Positions 35,269 through 48,268 of a DNA stretch of 64,000 nucleotides are shown here, piece by piece. Position 1 is the first letter of the stretch, and each line of letters opens with the position of its first letter. The position numbers and the translations under genes were made by a program. Source of the DNA: Bubalus kerabau (Eukaryota > Chordata > Mammalia > Artiodactyla > Bovidae); contig NC_073629.1 in assembly GCF_029407905.1 (NCBI RefSeq), positions 56,736,801 through 56,800,800 of the forward strand. The letters run 5' to 3'. The notes beneath the pieces are model-generated. The model was not told where the DNA came from. It saw nothing but the letters and a program-made list of their open reading frames with translations, and made no database searches.

Positions 35269-38200
35269 ACTGACACTTAAGATGCTTTATACCTTAACTT
35301 TTTGCATATGCTCTCTTAGCTCCCACATTTTTTCCAGGAGCTCTGCTCCTGGATGTTCTTATAGGACCTGGTGTTTTGTGCTTTATATAGTAAATATTTA
35401 TTGATGAAATATGTTTGGTTTATTCAATTTCCATAGTTTATTGAATAAATTTGTTAAGTCAATCAAATTTACAGTAGAGAAGAAATATCATGCATGGATT
35501 ATTTAACCAGCATAGCAAATTCAGGAATCATTTTTTGAAACACTTGCTTTGTTCAAGCACAGCCTAGGTGTTGGGAGATAAAGAGGCTCTGACAAAGGAA
35601 CTCCAGACCATTGGAGGAACTGAGTCAGGAAGCCAGTACCCAGGGACTAGCTGCCAGTATGGATCCTTGACTCCAGCTAAGACAGGCCCCCTGCCCTCAT
35701 AGAGGCACATTGAAGAGGAGAGTAAATTGTAGCTTTTGTGATTCCTTTGAACCTGGCAATGTCTATTAGATACAGAACACAAACATTTTTTATGGTGGTC
35801 TATTTTCCTGACTATTTTTTCTCTCTCTGGTGAAGTCTAATGTTCATCAAACTCGTCTTCCTTTCTACTTATCTGTTCTTTTTCTCTTATAGGTTTTGAG
35901 ATTTACTTTTTGTCTCTGATTCTCTTAAATATTATGATCATATGTCCAGGTGTAGGAATTTTCTCCCAGGAAATATATTCTTCTTTGGCAGTCTATGAGT
36001 CTTTTCAATCAGGTGTGTTTCATCTCTATTTCTTATAAATTCTCAGATATTTGGTCAACTACCTCCTCTTACATTTACTTTTATGTCTCCATCTGAGTCT
36101 TCTATCCACATCTTAAAATTTCTTCTTCTATCCTCCATAAATTACAACTTTAATGCCTTCCTTTTGTCTTCTGAGAGAAAGTCTTGACCTGATCTTTAAA
36201 GGCACTAATTTATTTTTGAGATGAATCTGCCTTTTAAATACTTAAGGAATTCTTCTTTTGTTTGGTATATTTTCCCCAGATTTTGAGTTGACTTTTTTTT
36301 ATAATTTGTATTTGATGATGCTCACTATGTTTATTTTAAATTCTTGCTATCTTTTGTCCATTGATTCTACTTCATATATAAAAAATGTAGTTTCAGTTTT
36401 TGGTTTTTCATATGCTTGTGCACTTCAAATAGTAGAAAGAGAATAATGGTCATATCTGTGGCCCTCTGGTCTCCAACTCACGAGACCTTTGCTCCACCCT
36501 AGTCACCCTAGCGCTTCAGGTGGTGCTAGACTGGAAGGGTACTAATGTATTCATGGTGCAATGGATAATATGTACATCTAAGACACTCACCCTGAACCTT
36601 TACCATTATACAATTTTTTTTTACACTTTGGGTTTCTCATCTTTTTCTTCTTTACACACAGACCCCATGATCCAAACAGTTTTGCCTCCCCAGGGGTTTC
36701 TCAGTTTTGTTTTTCTTTTTTTCCTTCTCAGATCCAAGAACCTTTTCCTTCCTTCTGTGGTATCTCTAGGGTAGGTAGGATTGTGGGACATCAAGTTATC
36801 AGATGTGTTCATCAGCCTCTCTGAGATATTTTTACATGATTTCCCAGTTTAAAAATTGTACCCATTTTTAAATGTCCATTTGCCAGATGAACTATTTTAA
36901 GAAGTTTTCCTTTGCTTTTGGCATGATATTCAAGGTTTAGTTTTGGCTGATGTGTTCTTGGCTGGAAATATAAGGAGCAGATCCAACTTAAAAGGGACAT
37001 GCCTGAAGCTTAGGCTACTGGAAAGCCTTAGTCAGGATTCAATCAGAGATGAGGAACTGCTAGAACATATAGATAAGTAGCCAGACAGACATAGATATGT
37101 ATAGTGGGTGTACATATTACAAAGTTATATGTGTAACTCAGTGAAATAGAGAAAAAAATCTATTACAGAGATTTTTTTCTTACACAGTTATGGGAGTAAG
37201 CGAAACAGTCTCTGCAAGACTCTTTACGTCTTATGCTAGACCTTGAAGTCCTGGAGTCAGGGAGTTGAGAAGAGAGAATGAATGTAATATGTAGGAGAGC
37301 AAGAACAAGCCAGAAGCCACCAACACGTTCTAAGCCACATGTCAGTTCCCTGCATGAGAACCCACGTTAGTTTTCAGTGCCTACAACCGTGAGGATAATC
37401 ACATCATGCAGAAATTAGTACCCCTCATCATTGAGTTTAACACCTGGCACAGGAGTTGGAAAAGCTGAAGGAGAACCCATAGGAAGACAAAACAGTTGCA
37501 AGCCCAGTTGCTAGCCCACATCAATGCAGTAAGTCAACACATAAGGGACAAAGTGCATTTCCTGAAAATTGCCTGGTGACCTTACGCTGACCTTTGAGAA
37601 TGTAAAACAGCCTGCCTGCTGCTTTACTCCCATCCTCCAACAGTCATGCCAAAACATTTCTCTTGTAGTTCACATTGGGGGAGGAGGATTCCGGGAAATG
37701 TAGTTCAGCCTAGTGAAATATTTATGGTTCCTCATTCTCTCATCCTATTCTATCTGTTTGTCCCATTAAACTAAAGGTCATAATATTTTTCCCAGGATGA
37801 GAAAAATGGTTAAACTGTTATAGGAGTTTTAAATATATCCTCTACCCCTCCTTAGAATTTCTACCTTGCATTGACTTCTCAAGATTTCAAAAATCAATTT
37901 CAACCAGTTGACAAAAAACATATAGTGTATCAACCACAGGCCTGGCAGGAAACAGATTGCACCTTCAAATTAGGTATATTTGAAGACAATTTATGAAGGA
38001 ACTATTTAAAATCAGTGGGCAATATCTAAGGAGACCACATGGATAGTGCAGTGCTCTGTGGCTAGTAACAGAGGTGCTCTTGACCCACCCTTGCCCAAAA
38101 GGATGGTTGAGTTCAGTTATCAGGGCCCTGATGGAGAATCACATAGAGGGACCTGCCTTGAGAAATCCATTAACCTTCCAAAGAGAGACACAACCAATCC

Positions 38201-38508
38201 AAGCCATCCCTGCAAATAGATGTGCCTAAAGAATAGGTATTTTGACCTCTCTCCACCTTCCCTCTGATCTACCATAGGGATTTCCCATCAACTACACACA
38301 ACAAAAGCCAGAGGGCAAAAGAGTGTGTCCTCATTCTCCCAGGGCAGTGAAAATATATGAGAAGGAATAAGTGGACAAAATTGAGCAAAACCATCACCAT
38401 CATCATTTACACAAAAAGTAGAAAGACCTGAACATGTCTTGGGCCATCATTGCTATTTTAAAGATGAAGAAGGCAATGTGTTGAGTAACTGTGATTTATT
38501 AGAATTTA
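35269..38508. other. mostly unique DNA with decayed old repeats
   Basis: About 35530-35730 resembles an L2 end in reverse (ccctgccctcatagaggcac). About 37030-38200 has the look of old LTR- or L1-derived repeats (gattccgggaaatgtagttc; cctggcaggaaacagattgcacc), family not assigned. No gene recognised; frames at 36258-37000 are chance. Confidence 0.4.
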
Positions 38509-39314
38509 AGAAATATCAATAACCTCAGATATGCAGATGACACCACCCTTATGGCAGAAAGTGAAGAGGAACTAAAAAGCCTCTTGATGAAAGCGAAAGA
38601 GGAGAGTGAAAAAGTTGGCTTAAAGCTCAACATTCAAAAAACGAAGATCATGGCATCTGGTCCCATCACTTCATGGGAAATAGATGGGGGGAAATAGTGG
38701 AAACAGTGCCAGATTTTATTTTGGGGGGCTCCAAAATCACTGCAGATGGTGACTGCAGCCATGAAATTAAAAGACGCTTACTCCTTGGAAGGAAAGTTAT
38801 GACCAACCTAGATAGCACTTTGAAAAGCAGAGACATTACTTTGCCAACAAAGGTCCATCTAGTCAAGGCTATGGTTTTTCCAGTGGTCATGTATGGATGT
38901 GAGAGTTGGACTGTGAAGAAGGCTGAGTGCCGAAGAATTGATGCTTTTGAACTGTGGTGTTGAAGAAGACTCTTGAGAGTCCCTTGGACTGCAAGGAGAT
39001 CCAACCAGTCCATTCTGAAGGAGATCAGTCCTGGGTGTTCATTGGAAGGAATGATGCTAAAGCTGAAACTCCAATACTTTGGACACCTCATGCAAAGAGT
39101 CGACTCATTGGAAAAGACTCTGATGCTGGGAGGGATTGGGGGTAGGAGGAGAAGGGGACGACAGAGAATGAGATGGCTGGATGGCATCACCGACTCGATG
39201 GACATGAGTTTGAGTCAACTCTGGGAGATGGTGATGGACAGGGAGGCCTTGCATGCTGTGATTCATGGGGTCACAAAGAGTTGGACATGACTGAGCGACT
39301 GAACTGAACTGAAG
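38509..39314 (+). mobile_element. BovB LINE copy H, 5'-truncated
   Basis: Plus-strand BovB from aaatatcaataacctcag (RT catalytic region) to the (CTGAA)n tail. It interrupts an L2 end that resumes at about 39330. A G-run expansion near 38686 and a TGG to TGA change near 38964 break the RT frame into 38673-38963 and 38973-39290. No clear TSD. Confidence 0.92.
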
Positions 39315-39329
39315 ATCCTTTAAGGTCAG

Positions 39330-39425
39330 GAATATCTAAGTCATGTCACATTGGTAATACCTAGCACAATGTTTGGCTCAAACTAGGGGCCCAATAAGTG
39401 TTAAATTAACTGATCTGAATGAATC
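39330..39425 (+). mobile_element. L2 LINE 3' end
   Basis: acctagcacaatgtttggctcaaactagg...caataagtgttaaattaa...tgaatgaatc matches the L2 3' terminus. Confidence 0.65.
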
Positions 39426-40849
39426 AAATTGGATTATATAAAAAAGAGCCACAATTTAAAGACTTGTGTCCTGAGTGCCAAGTGTGTGTCATCATCTCCA
39501 TATATCATTTTAATTTTCAAATATCATTTGAAACAATTTAACTTCCTTTTTAAACCCCTACCCTACCATAAATGATAAAAATCAAAAAATAGGAAAGAAG
39601 AAAATGAAAGAATCTGTGTCATTTACCAGATGTGTAATTGTCCTCCAATTAGAAACCAATAGGCTGCAGCATTCTTGGTCCTGTTGAATCTTTTAGTATT
39701 GGGCATGAGTTGAATGAGTGCCTTCTCATGCCTTCACAACTGCACAATAGCCAGGCAAGTGCTGAAGCCTTCTTATATTTGGAAAATGACTCCATATTTC
39801 TAATACTAGTTTTTCTTTGGAACTATTTGTAAATGATTTATTGTTGTAGCAAATCAGATCATGATAACATAAAGCTTTTTAGAGGTCATTAAAGAGTTTG
39901 GGGGAAGCTCCTACAAAGATGCTAGCCTTACATTGTCTGAGTGATAAGGCAAGTTAACAATTTATGTCAAAGTTTGCAAAATGTGTTTGTCTGATAAACA
40001 GTTTGCTCTGCGGGCATCAATCATACTTGCTCTCCGTGGTGTGTTGTATTTTTCATGAAGTGAACTTTCGTGACTTTGCCCATCTACAGGTTTTTGAGAT
40101 AGTGGCATGCTAAAAAGAGCTACCATCTCCCCCTGCACAGTTGCATTTCAAATCTCATAAGGCAGCTTCCATAATGCAGGTTGCCAACATGGGCAACAGC
40201 AGCAGGGTTGGTACAGAAGAAAGCTGGTGTCATTGGTAAGCAGAGTTTCAAACAGCCCTTGGATCAGGAAAAACAGATACACTAGCACAAAAACAAGATA
40301 AAGTGTACATGTAAATGCACACTTTTTCAATGACAACATTTCTAGGTGGTATAAGGATCAAGTGGATACAATATTTCTCTGTAAGACTGCAAATATTCAG
40401 AAATCTGAGGCGCTATATTGGGAGGCACCCTCACAATATGAAGTACTGAGCCGATGTCCAGTTTCAGCACTGGCCCTTGCTAGGTCTCCTCTGGAAAACG
40501 AGGATAGTACTACCTGCACCATCTACCTAGTCAGGTCATTTGGAGATCAGACACACACAAGCATATGAGTCAACTTTTTGAACTAAATCACTATGCAAAT
40601 ATAAGCCATCACAATAAATGCTGGCTCAGGAGAGAGGCTATATTTGTTGTTCTACCATGATTTTAAAAATAAAATAGAATAAAACATTCAAGACCACAGG
40701 ACAACTTGGTGAACATACATTCTGCTTTCTGGAATCTTACCATTTTAGAAGCATTTGCAACTGCTTATAAATCACTTCTCAAAATTGCCCTGAGCTGCAA
40801 TGATATTTCTGAGCATGTGTTAAAAGCCTGTAAGTGCTTCTGTTCTTGA
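39426..40849. other. unique non-coding DNA
   Basis: Repeat-free. The 39650-40130 part looks well kept but carries no identifiable feature. Confidence 0.5.
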
Positions 40850-41500
40850 ACAAAGTGAAATCAGGTTACGTTAATAGAAGTATTAATTAATTTTCTCTAA
40901 TTTTATTCAGCAGAATTAGCATTATTGAAAAGTCTTTCCCATTCTTGAGTACCCTAAAGTGCAGGGGGCTTTCGAGATGGGGGCTCTGGCTGCAACCCCT
41001 ACCAGTAAGTGTGCAGAAGATTATTCTCTAATTTGGAAACCTGAGACGTTACTAGGAAGTGCTGTGGGGTGTGTTATAATGAAAATACCAATCCACATTA
41101 GCCATGGTTGCCATAAGCAAAAATCTTAATATCTTGGCCAAACCTACTTAAGGTTCATGTAATAAACCCGCATTCCTAATTTTATTAGTGATGTGCCAAG
41201 TTAAGCACTTTGCTGGCCTTTGGACAGATTTATAACTTGAGTGTGCTGAATTAGTGGTGACTGACAAGAGGACATTGTTTTATAGGATGCTATTTAGATA
41301 AAAACCTGCAGGGTGTTTCTGTAATGTTGTCACTTCAAGTCCAAACAGGAAAAAAGAAATGTGTATTAAGAAGGCCTCTTCATTAGCTTTTATGAGTTTA
41401 ATCTAGTGCAGTCAAATGCTTCCTTATAAGGCAAGACATTTTAATGGACAGAGACAACCTTATCTCTGTTCCAGGTTTCAGAATAAAACAATCTCTTAGG
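40850..41500. promoter_or_regulatory. candidate conserved non-coding element
   Basis: Single-copy, non-coding, with clustered TAAT/ATTA cores (tattaattaatttt, tctaatttt, gaattagcatta) and no repeat. Enhancer function is only a possibility. Confidence 0.25.
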
Positions 41501-41539
41501 CTTAAGTACTGCATCAAAAAAGAGTGTTCAGTGAATTCG

Positions 41540-41612
41540 CGTTTGTTAAGCACTTAGAACAGTGCCTGGCACATAGCAAGCACACTCTGTTTGTTAAGTA
41601 AGTTAAATAAAT
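41540..41612 (+). mobile_element. MIR SINE 3' fragment
   Basis: gttaagcacttagaacagtgcctggcacatagcaagcac is a well-preserved MIR 3' end. Confidence 0.85.
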
Positions 41613-42081
41613 TTAAATTTGTATTTCTTGTTCTATGGTACTATCTACATGTTTACTCCCCGCTCCACCGCCCCCCCACCCCCACCCCAAATCACAGTTA
41701 CTCACTCTTCCCTTCATTTTCTTGCTAGTGGGTTTTTCCAAATTGTTAGTCATTAATTCCCCTCACGGTTTTTAAAATTCACATACCTCTTGTTGCAAGG
41801 AGGAAGATCAGAACCTTCTGTTTATTCATAGACATTAGCATGAACGTTCCTGCTGGGCTTTCATCCTAAAAGTGATATCCCTGTAAATTATGGGAGATTG
41901 TCCTGGCTTCTGATGACTTTCATGAAGATGTGAAGTTCAGGCTCACATACCTCACTATTAACAACTGAATAATTTCTGTGAACACAGTCCTTGGCAGCCC
42001 TCTTGCTTTGGTTACTGGGAGAATAAGTCTTTTTTAGAAACTAAAGCTAAGGTCTATAAAAGTGTTTTCCTCGTTACCAAG
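41613..42081. other. unique DNA with C-rich tract
   Basis: A C-rich stretch (ccgcccccccacccccacccc) at about 41669-41689. No gene. Confidence 0.6.
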
Positions 42082-42303
42082 GGGCTTCCCTGGTGGCTCA
42101 GACGGTAAAGCGTCTGCCTGTAATGCGGAAAACATGGGTTCGATTCCTGGGTCGGGAAGATCCCCTGGAGAAGGAAATGGCAATCCACTCCAGCACTCTT
42201 GCCTGGAAAATCCCCATGGACGGAAGAGCCTGATAGGCTACAGTCCATGGGGTTGTAAAGAGTCAGACAGGACTGAGCCACTTCACTTTCACTTTCACTT
42301 TCA
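42082..42303 (+). mobile_element. Bov-tA SINE
   Basis: Full-looking head (gggcttccctggtggctcag, B-box gggttcgattcc), BovA body and a (CTTTCA)n tail. One of the better-preserved Bov-tA copies. TSD not clear. Confidence 0.93.
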
Positions 42304-43029
42304 AACAGGTCATTGGCCTGAACATCAAGTTCATCAATCCAAATCCTTACCCCTTTCTTTTTTCATTAAAAAAAAAAAAAAGACTCCCTGAACTCACTCT
42401 TTCCATCTAGATCAAAGAAAAAGATAACTCTATCCAAAGCTGATTTTATACAGTCTCCCTATAACACTTGACTTGAAACACAAATATTCAACTGAGAGAT
42501 CTTAAAGGGTATGTTAGAATATGCATTATACTCTTTAAAAACAAGCCAAACAAAAAAAAGACAGTCAATAATTGTAATATTGTTCTACCATTTAGCAAAA
42601 ATATGTCCCTGTTGCTCCATATGATTAGCAGAGGTAGATAACAAGCAGATTCCAGTGCATTGGGAAACACTGAAATGTGTCTTTGGTTTCTCCTGAATAT
42701 CACTACGCACACTTTGGATCTAGGTGGAGATTTACCAGGAACACTGTAATATCTTTCACCAGCATTTTCATGCTTTATTTACGGAGCTCAAAATATCTAA
42801 AAATAATTTGTTATTTCTCCCAACTTTTGTCTAGCTACAATTATCTTAATTTACACAAGTATAAACCCAGAAGTTAAATTACTCAAGCAAGGTCCTGGTG
42901 ATGAAAACCTCTGCCTTTTATGGGGTTCATTTCCACAAAACATGGCCCCTCCCTGTGGGCTCTCAGCCATGTTGGTAATTCAGGTACAAGGACTACAAAT
43001 TAGGCATCGTCTGTTCCGACTCTCGTTCC
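42304..43029. other. unique non-coding DNA with A14 run
   Basis: A run of A at 42368-42381. No gene or repeat body recognised. Confidence 0.55.
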
Positions 43030-43275
43030 CAATGCTTGGGTCATACGTCTGGTTACAAAGTGCAGGCTGCCTGGATTTGGATCCCCGCCACCTCCACAAA
43101 CTAACAGTATGATTACCTGAGGCTCACTTTTCTCACCTGTAAAGCAAGGTTGATTACAGTATCTCTTCATGAGGATTGCATAGGAAAATAAATGTAAAGT
43201 TCTGTAAGCAACTGTTGGCACATAGAAAGTGTTTAATATGTGCTAGCTTAAGCATTATCATTATTATTACCCTTA
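43030..43275 (+). mobile_element. MIR SINE (plus strand)
   Basis: gcaggctgcctggatttggatcccc, ttttctcacctgtaaagcaagg, atgaggattgcatagg and gttggcacatagaaagtg follow the MIR order over nearly full length. Confidence 0.8.
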
Positions 43276-45584
43276 TTATTCATCTTTTTCTCTGAAATGA
43301 ACAAAAATTCAAATTAGACCAGGTCTGACTCCTGCTCTGTTTTCTCTGAGTGGTTGCCTTCTAGGCATACACAAGGGTGAGTTTAGCTTGTGTATACTAC
43401 AGGTACAGGGGACAGAGTCCTGAAAACTGTCGCTTATCTGATATCCCAGGTTGGTCTAAATTCCTGCCTGCAGACTGAATGTCTGCTCCAGCACACAGAT
43501 TTAAATATATTTGTGTTGGGGGGGGGGAGGGTGTGGGTGCAGTTTGCACATATGTCTCTGTGTGTAACCATGTATGCATAAATATATGCATGTATATATT
43601 TCCTATGGTAAAATTACATGATGAATATGATTATGCATGGCAACCCAGCACTAAAATTTTGTTTCATAGGTACTATATTAAAATTCCTATAAGACTAACT
43701 TTATCTCACAATTTTTGGTTTTACGCAGGTTCATATACTTTGACTCCTAGGTAGACAGTTATCTATTTGAATTCTGATTTCAAGGGCAGTTCCCATCATT
43801 ACACATCAATCCTGTGGCTTCTCTTCTCTACTCCTCTCTCCTCTTCTCAAGTCTTGGATGGCAGATAAGCCTTCCTCTTCCCTCATCCGCACCATTAACT
43901 GTGCTACTTGCTTTCTGGGGCCTGAATAACGTCACATGGCTGAGATGCCATCTCTAATCCCATTTTCCATTTGTATACTGGATTTTGTTAACCACTTTTT
44001 AAATAAAAATACAGCATGATTCTAATGTACTAAGGAGTTCCACGGATAACCATATAATTTCAAAACGATACTGATTTTGTTTATATGCAGCATAATCTTT
44101 TACAGTCTTTAGTCTTTATTTGAAGCATTGCAAAGTGGATTTTTATGAAAGGTATTATAAAGGACTCCTTGTTTCTTCATAACAGATCTGAACGTTAACT
44201 GATCAGAGTTCAGATAAATAGTCTTTACTCTCCATTAAAATATTAAAAAGCCTTTGGTAAGAAACTGGCATAAAGATCCTTCATTCTTGTTTAATGAACA
44301 CTTGTTGGCAAGTATAACACTTTAATAGCTTTGCAGAATGAATTTTGTGTGTGCATCCTCCATTTCCCTGTCAGACACTTGTCCAGGTGCTGGAAATTTA
44401 TTGGGGGAAGCATATTTTTACTCATTAGTTTTGTATTTGATTACAGAACAGTAAAATATGAACCACCAAGTCCCCGAGGCATAGCTGTGTACATTGAGAT
44501 TAGTAATTGCATGTCATCGTGTTTTCCATTGGAATTTATATGGACAGATAGGATAGGTGCTTCTTAAGTAGGTTTAAAAGCAAAGCAAATTTGTATTTAA
44601 TCTTTTTTGCAGCTATAGTTTCCCTAATGGAGAAAAGGTTAGCCTATATCATATATTTTAAACATAGTTTTAATTTGTTTTTTTCTCTTCTCTGTTTTTT
44701 TTTTCCTTCACAGTTGAAGTATATCAGATTTTCATGCCAACCACTACTAAAAAAAATCAGTACCTATAAGGACGATATGATATAAAACCTTCCAACAGAC
44801 ACCAGTTTTGCCCACATTCCAGCAAGCACAAAGAAGAAGGATGATTATAGGCATAGACAAGCTTTGCCATTCAAGTAAGGAATTTAAATACAAAATAGAA
44901 ATTACAGGCTGATTTTCAAGATACATTGTTTTTTGAATCTACAAAGTTGTGTTTATATAAATGTGTGTGAAGACTGTAGTTTTTCTCCTAAGCAAGTTAT
45001 GTGTTTGGAATCTGAACTTGTATATTTTTTAGTTATGCTTGCAAAGAGAAATTATCATTTTATTGTTTGGCAGTATAATAATAATAAGAATAAGTGCATT
45101 AAATAAGTGATATTGCTTTAGATTATGTTATGGTTAAATAGTGCCAATCATGCTGTACTCTTTTCTATAAAGATGCTCATAAACAGAACTTCCAAAACAG
45201 AATCTAATGAGGTACTTAATGGTCACAAAACTGGCACATTTGATAATTAATGTTCCTTACTGATTTTTTGCTGATGCAGCATAGTGATAAACAGGAACAC
45301 AAGTTAACTAAACATATTCTTGAACCACTAGTTAAAATGAGAGCACAGAAAGAACTTTAGTAGCATCATTTACTATAGACCAAAACAACATTTGATATCC
45401 TTCTTCTAAGATGAGCAGGAAAAGTCTAGGCAGACAACCACAAAGATTTTCTGTTCTGAGAAGCAGAAACCCCTTTTGACACAGAGGAGTATGAGAGTTT
45501 ATCTGACTTTGCTTATAGTATATCTCACTGACAAAAATTAGGAGACTTTGCTTGCAAGAATCCCAGCTACCAAGAAATAAATAC
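43276..45584. other. unique non-coding DNA
   Basis: A G-run at 43517-43530. 44330-44560 is repeat-free single-copy sequence. Small frames (43479-43754, 44331-44567) have no domain. Confidence 0.5.
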
Positions 45585-45720
45585 AATTTTTTGAACACTT
45601 ACTATGTGCCAGGCAATTCTGTACACAAATTATATTATACAAGTCATTGTTCTCATGTTAAAGATTAGGTTACTGAGGTTTAGCAAAGGTAAGTCTTTAA
45701 CATAGCGATTAGTAAGAGAG
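45585..45720 (-). mobile_element. MIR SINE fragment (minus strand)
   Basis: tttttgaacacttactatgtgccaggcaattctgtac and the ttactgaggtttagcaaagg region match MIR in reverse. Confidence 0.75.
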
Positions 45721-45777
45721 GCCATTTACAAGAAAGGCAGTGATGAATAAAGAAAAGATTGCAGTCCTTACTGAGCA

Positions 45778-45925
45778 ATGAAACCTGAGTTTGAATTCAT
45801 GAGCTACTATTTATTTTGCACCTATGTGAGACAGCTTCTTTCAGCCTTAGTTTTTTATCTATAAAATCAGGATAATAATACTTTATAGTGTTTAAGGATT
45901 AGAAATCGTATCTGTAATGCAGGTT
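45778..45925 (+). mobile_element. MIR SINE fragment (plus strand)
   Basis: aaacctgagtttgaattc, cagccttagttttttatctataaaatcaggataataata and tttaaggatta match MIR. Confidence 0.65.
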
Positions 45926-45999
45926 GGATATGACTTGAAGATATTAAATGATTGTGAAATGGTCCTTTCACGATCCTTTCAGTCCTTTCTTGGTAAAAT

Positions 46000-46018
46000 A
46001 CACACACACACACACACA
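46000..46018. repeat. (AC)n microsatellite
   Basis: About 9.5 AC units. Confidence 0.95.
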
Positions 46019-47079
46019 AAATACTTCCAAAGAATTCAGCAGGAGTGAAATTGGAAGAGAAGTACCCCTGCCTCCAAAACTCAGGACCTTACCAGTATAC
46101 CACTCTGTCTTCCTTAAACATATGCTAAAGGGAAATTCCTTGTCTCACAGCACAAAAAGCAGCTTTAATTGTAATAGATACTTGAGTCTTCAAATGTGAT
46201 ACATGACTTTACAATTATCTTTAATAAAAGTATATTAAAGACTAGTCAACCTCATGACTCCAAATCTAGCTTTGTGTGACCTTTGGAAACTATTTGTAAT
46301 AGTATTCAATGAAATTCTGTTGCTCAAAAGACATGCAGAGACTGAGTCTCTGTATCCCCAGTTACTAGTTATGGAATCTGATTTGAGGTGTGGGCATGTG
46401 TGCTATTATTGACATTACACTGAGTGGTTGACTTGAGACTCCTTATTAATGGAGAACAATCTAAATCAAAATTAAAAAGTAGAAATGGTTGGGAAAAAAT
46501 ATGACCTAAAATCTTTATTAGACATTAGTCTTTCAAAAAGAAGAAAAGATTAGATACTGTAGTTAAAAAACTACCACTTCTAGTTTTTTTTTTCTTAAAT
46601 TGCATCAGTGTTTTATGGCAGATGGATCTTGTTTACTCTTTATTGTTGTTGTTTGTAAATTCCCATTGACTTCAAAAGGGGCATGCCTACTAAGAATAGT
46701 GTGTGTTTCACAGCTGAGATTTAAGGGATTTGAGGGACTCAGAAGAGCTGAGAGATAATTGAAGACTCACAGGGGAGGCATAGAAGAGATCAGAACAGCA
46801 AAGGGAGGCTCAAGGAGGATTGTAGGGGCTCCAAAGGCTATGAGGGGATCAGTGTAACAAGCAGAAGGCAAAGGAGCTCCTAACAGTAGAGGAATGATGA
46901 GAGGGAATTAGAATGTCATTGGGGACATCAACAAAGAGGATATAAAGATGGATAACTATCCCCAGAATGCTCCATTCATCCTGGGCAGCCTCACCTATCC
47001 CCATGGACCAGAGCTAGCCTATATGCTAATAAATCATTCTCTAGTGTCAGGCCGCAAACCCACTGTCTGCTGAACATCT
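46019..47079. other. unique or unassigned non-coding DNA
   Basis: About 46690-47060 is purine-rich with tgctaataaatcattctc near its end and might be a decayed LTR, but nothing decisive is visible. Confidence 0.35.
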
Positions 47080-47511
47080 TCTCTGGGTTGGCCAATAAAC
47101 CCTTCACACTCAGCATGTCCCAGATTGAAGTCATCATCCCTCATCCCTGACCCGCATCTTAGGTGTCAGAATAGCTCAGAGAACCTGTCTGACTTGTACC
47201 CTCCATTTAGAATCTTCTGGTGCTGAACCGAAATTCTTGCACTTGGCTTCTCTCTGCTTAATTACTCTAGGTTGACGTTTTGGTTTCAGTGCCTGCCTGG
47301 CTTTCAGCTTTACCTTTGCTCTATGCTTTGTAGTCCCTCTGGTCATACCTGGGTCTTACCAAGCCCATATCCCTAAAGAGATCCAGTGTCTATCTTTGTA
47401 CTTGTCTAAGAGAGGGATTTATTTTTTATCTAATCTAGGTATTGTAACTTGCTCTATATTCCTCCCTCTTCCTTATCTTCTTTGTCTAATAAGCCACCAG
47501 GTTTTAGCAAT

Positions 47512-47551
47512 CCTTTATTTATTTATTTATTTATTGTCCCATTAAAAAAAA
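47512..47551. repeat. (TTTA)n plus A8 at the 5' edge of BovB copy I
   Basis: About five TTTA units, then ttgtcccatt and eight A. Lies between the left TSD copy and the BovB body. Confidence 0.9.
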
Positions 47552-47942
47552 GGCTGAGTGCCAAAGAATTGATGCCTTTAAACTGTGGTGCTGGAGAAGA
47601 CTCTTGAGAGTCCCTTGGACAGCAAGAAGATCAAACTAGTTAATCCTAAAGGAAATCAACTTTGAACATTCACTAGAAGGACTGATGCTGAAGCTGAAAC
47701 TCCAATACTTTGGCCACCTGATGTGAAGAGCTGACTCACTGTAAAAGACCCTGATGCTGCAAAAGACTGAGGGCAGGAGACGAAGGGAACAACAGAGGAT
47801 GAGATGGTTGGATGGCATCACGGACTCAGTGGACATGATTGAGCAAATTCCGGGAGATGGTGAAGGACAGGGAAGCCTGGCATTCTGCAGTCTAGGAGGG
47901 TGCAAAGAGTCAGATGTGACTGAGTGACTGAACAACAAAAAC
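47552..47942 (+). mobile_element. BovB LINE copy I, 5'-truncated, older variant
   Basis: Begins in the RT C-terminal region (ggctgagtgccaaagaattgatg) and ends with a (CAA)-type tail (gaacaacaaaaa). Exact 8-bp TSD ttagcaat at 47504-47511 and 47943-47950. The 40 nt after the left TSD are not BovB. Confidence 0.85.
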
Positions 47943-48100
47943 TTAGCAATTCTACCTTTCAAAAAGGTTTCTCCAGATCCTTTATGCAATTCTTAACTTT
48001 TCCTCCCACTGTCATTTCCTTGAATTCATTATTTTATCAACCTTCTCCTGGAACAAAGCAATAGTCTCCTACACATCTCCCTGTCTGTACTGGTGGTGGT

Positions 48101-48212
48101 TGGTAATTTAGTCGCTAAGTCATGTCCAATCTTGTGACCCCATGGACTATAGCCCACCAGGCTCCTCTTATCCATGGATTTTCCAGGCAAGAATACTGGA
48201 GTGGGGAGCCAT
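48101..48212 (-). mobile_element. BovA monomer (minus strand)
   Basis: tttagtcgctaagtcatgtcc...gaccccatggactatagccc...ggcaagaatactggagtgggg. No tRNA head. Confidence 0.85.
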
Positions 48213-48238
48213 ATATTTGCCTAAATCATGGTTCTGAA

Positions 48239-48265
48239 ATATATATATATATATATATATATATA
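48239..48265. repeat. (AT)n microsatellite
   Basis: About 13 AT units; overlaps the left target-site copy of BovB J. Confidence 0.95.
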
Positions 48266-48268
48266 ATT

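Noticed and set aside
46690..47060. Endogenous retrovirus LTR
   Set aside because: Only a polyadenylation-like ctaataaatcattctc is visible; no TG...CA ends, primer site or internal region could be found.
47514..47536. Tandem TTTA units as a regulatory array
   Set aside because: Simple microsatellite at the edge of a BovB insertion.
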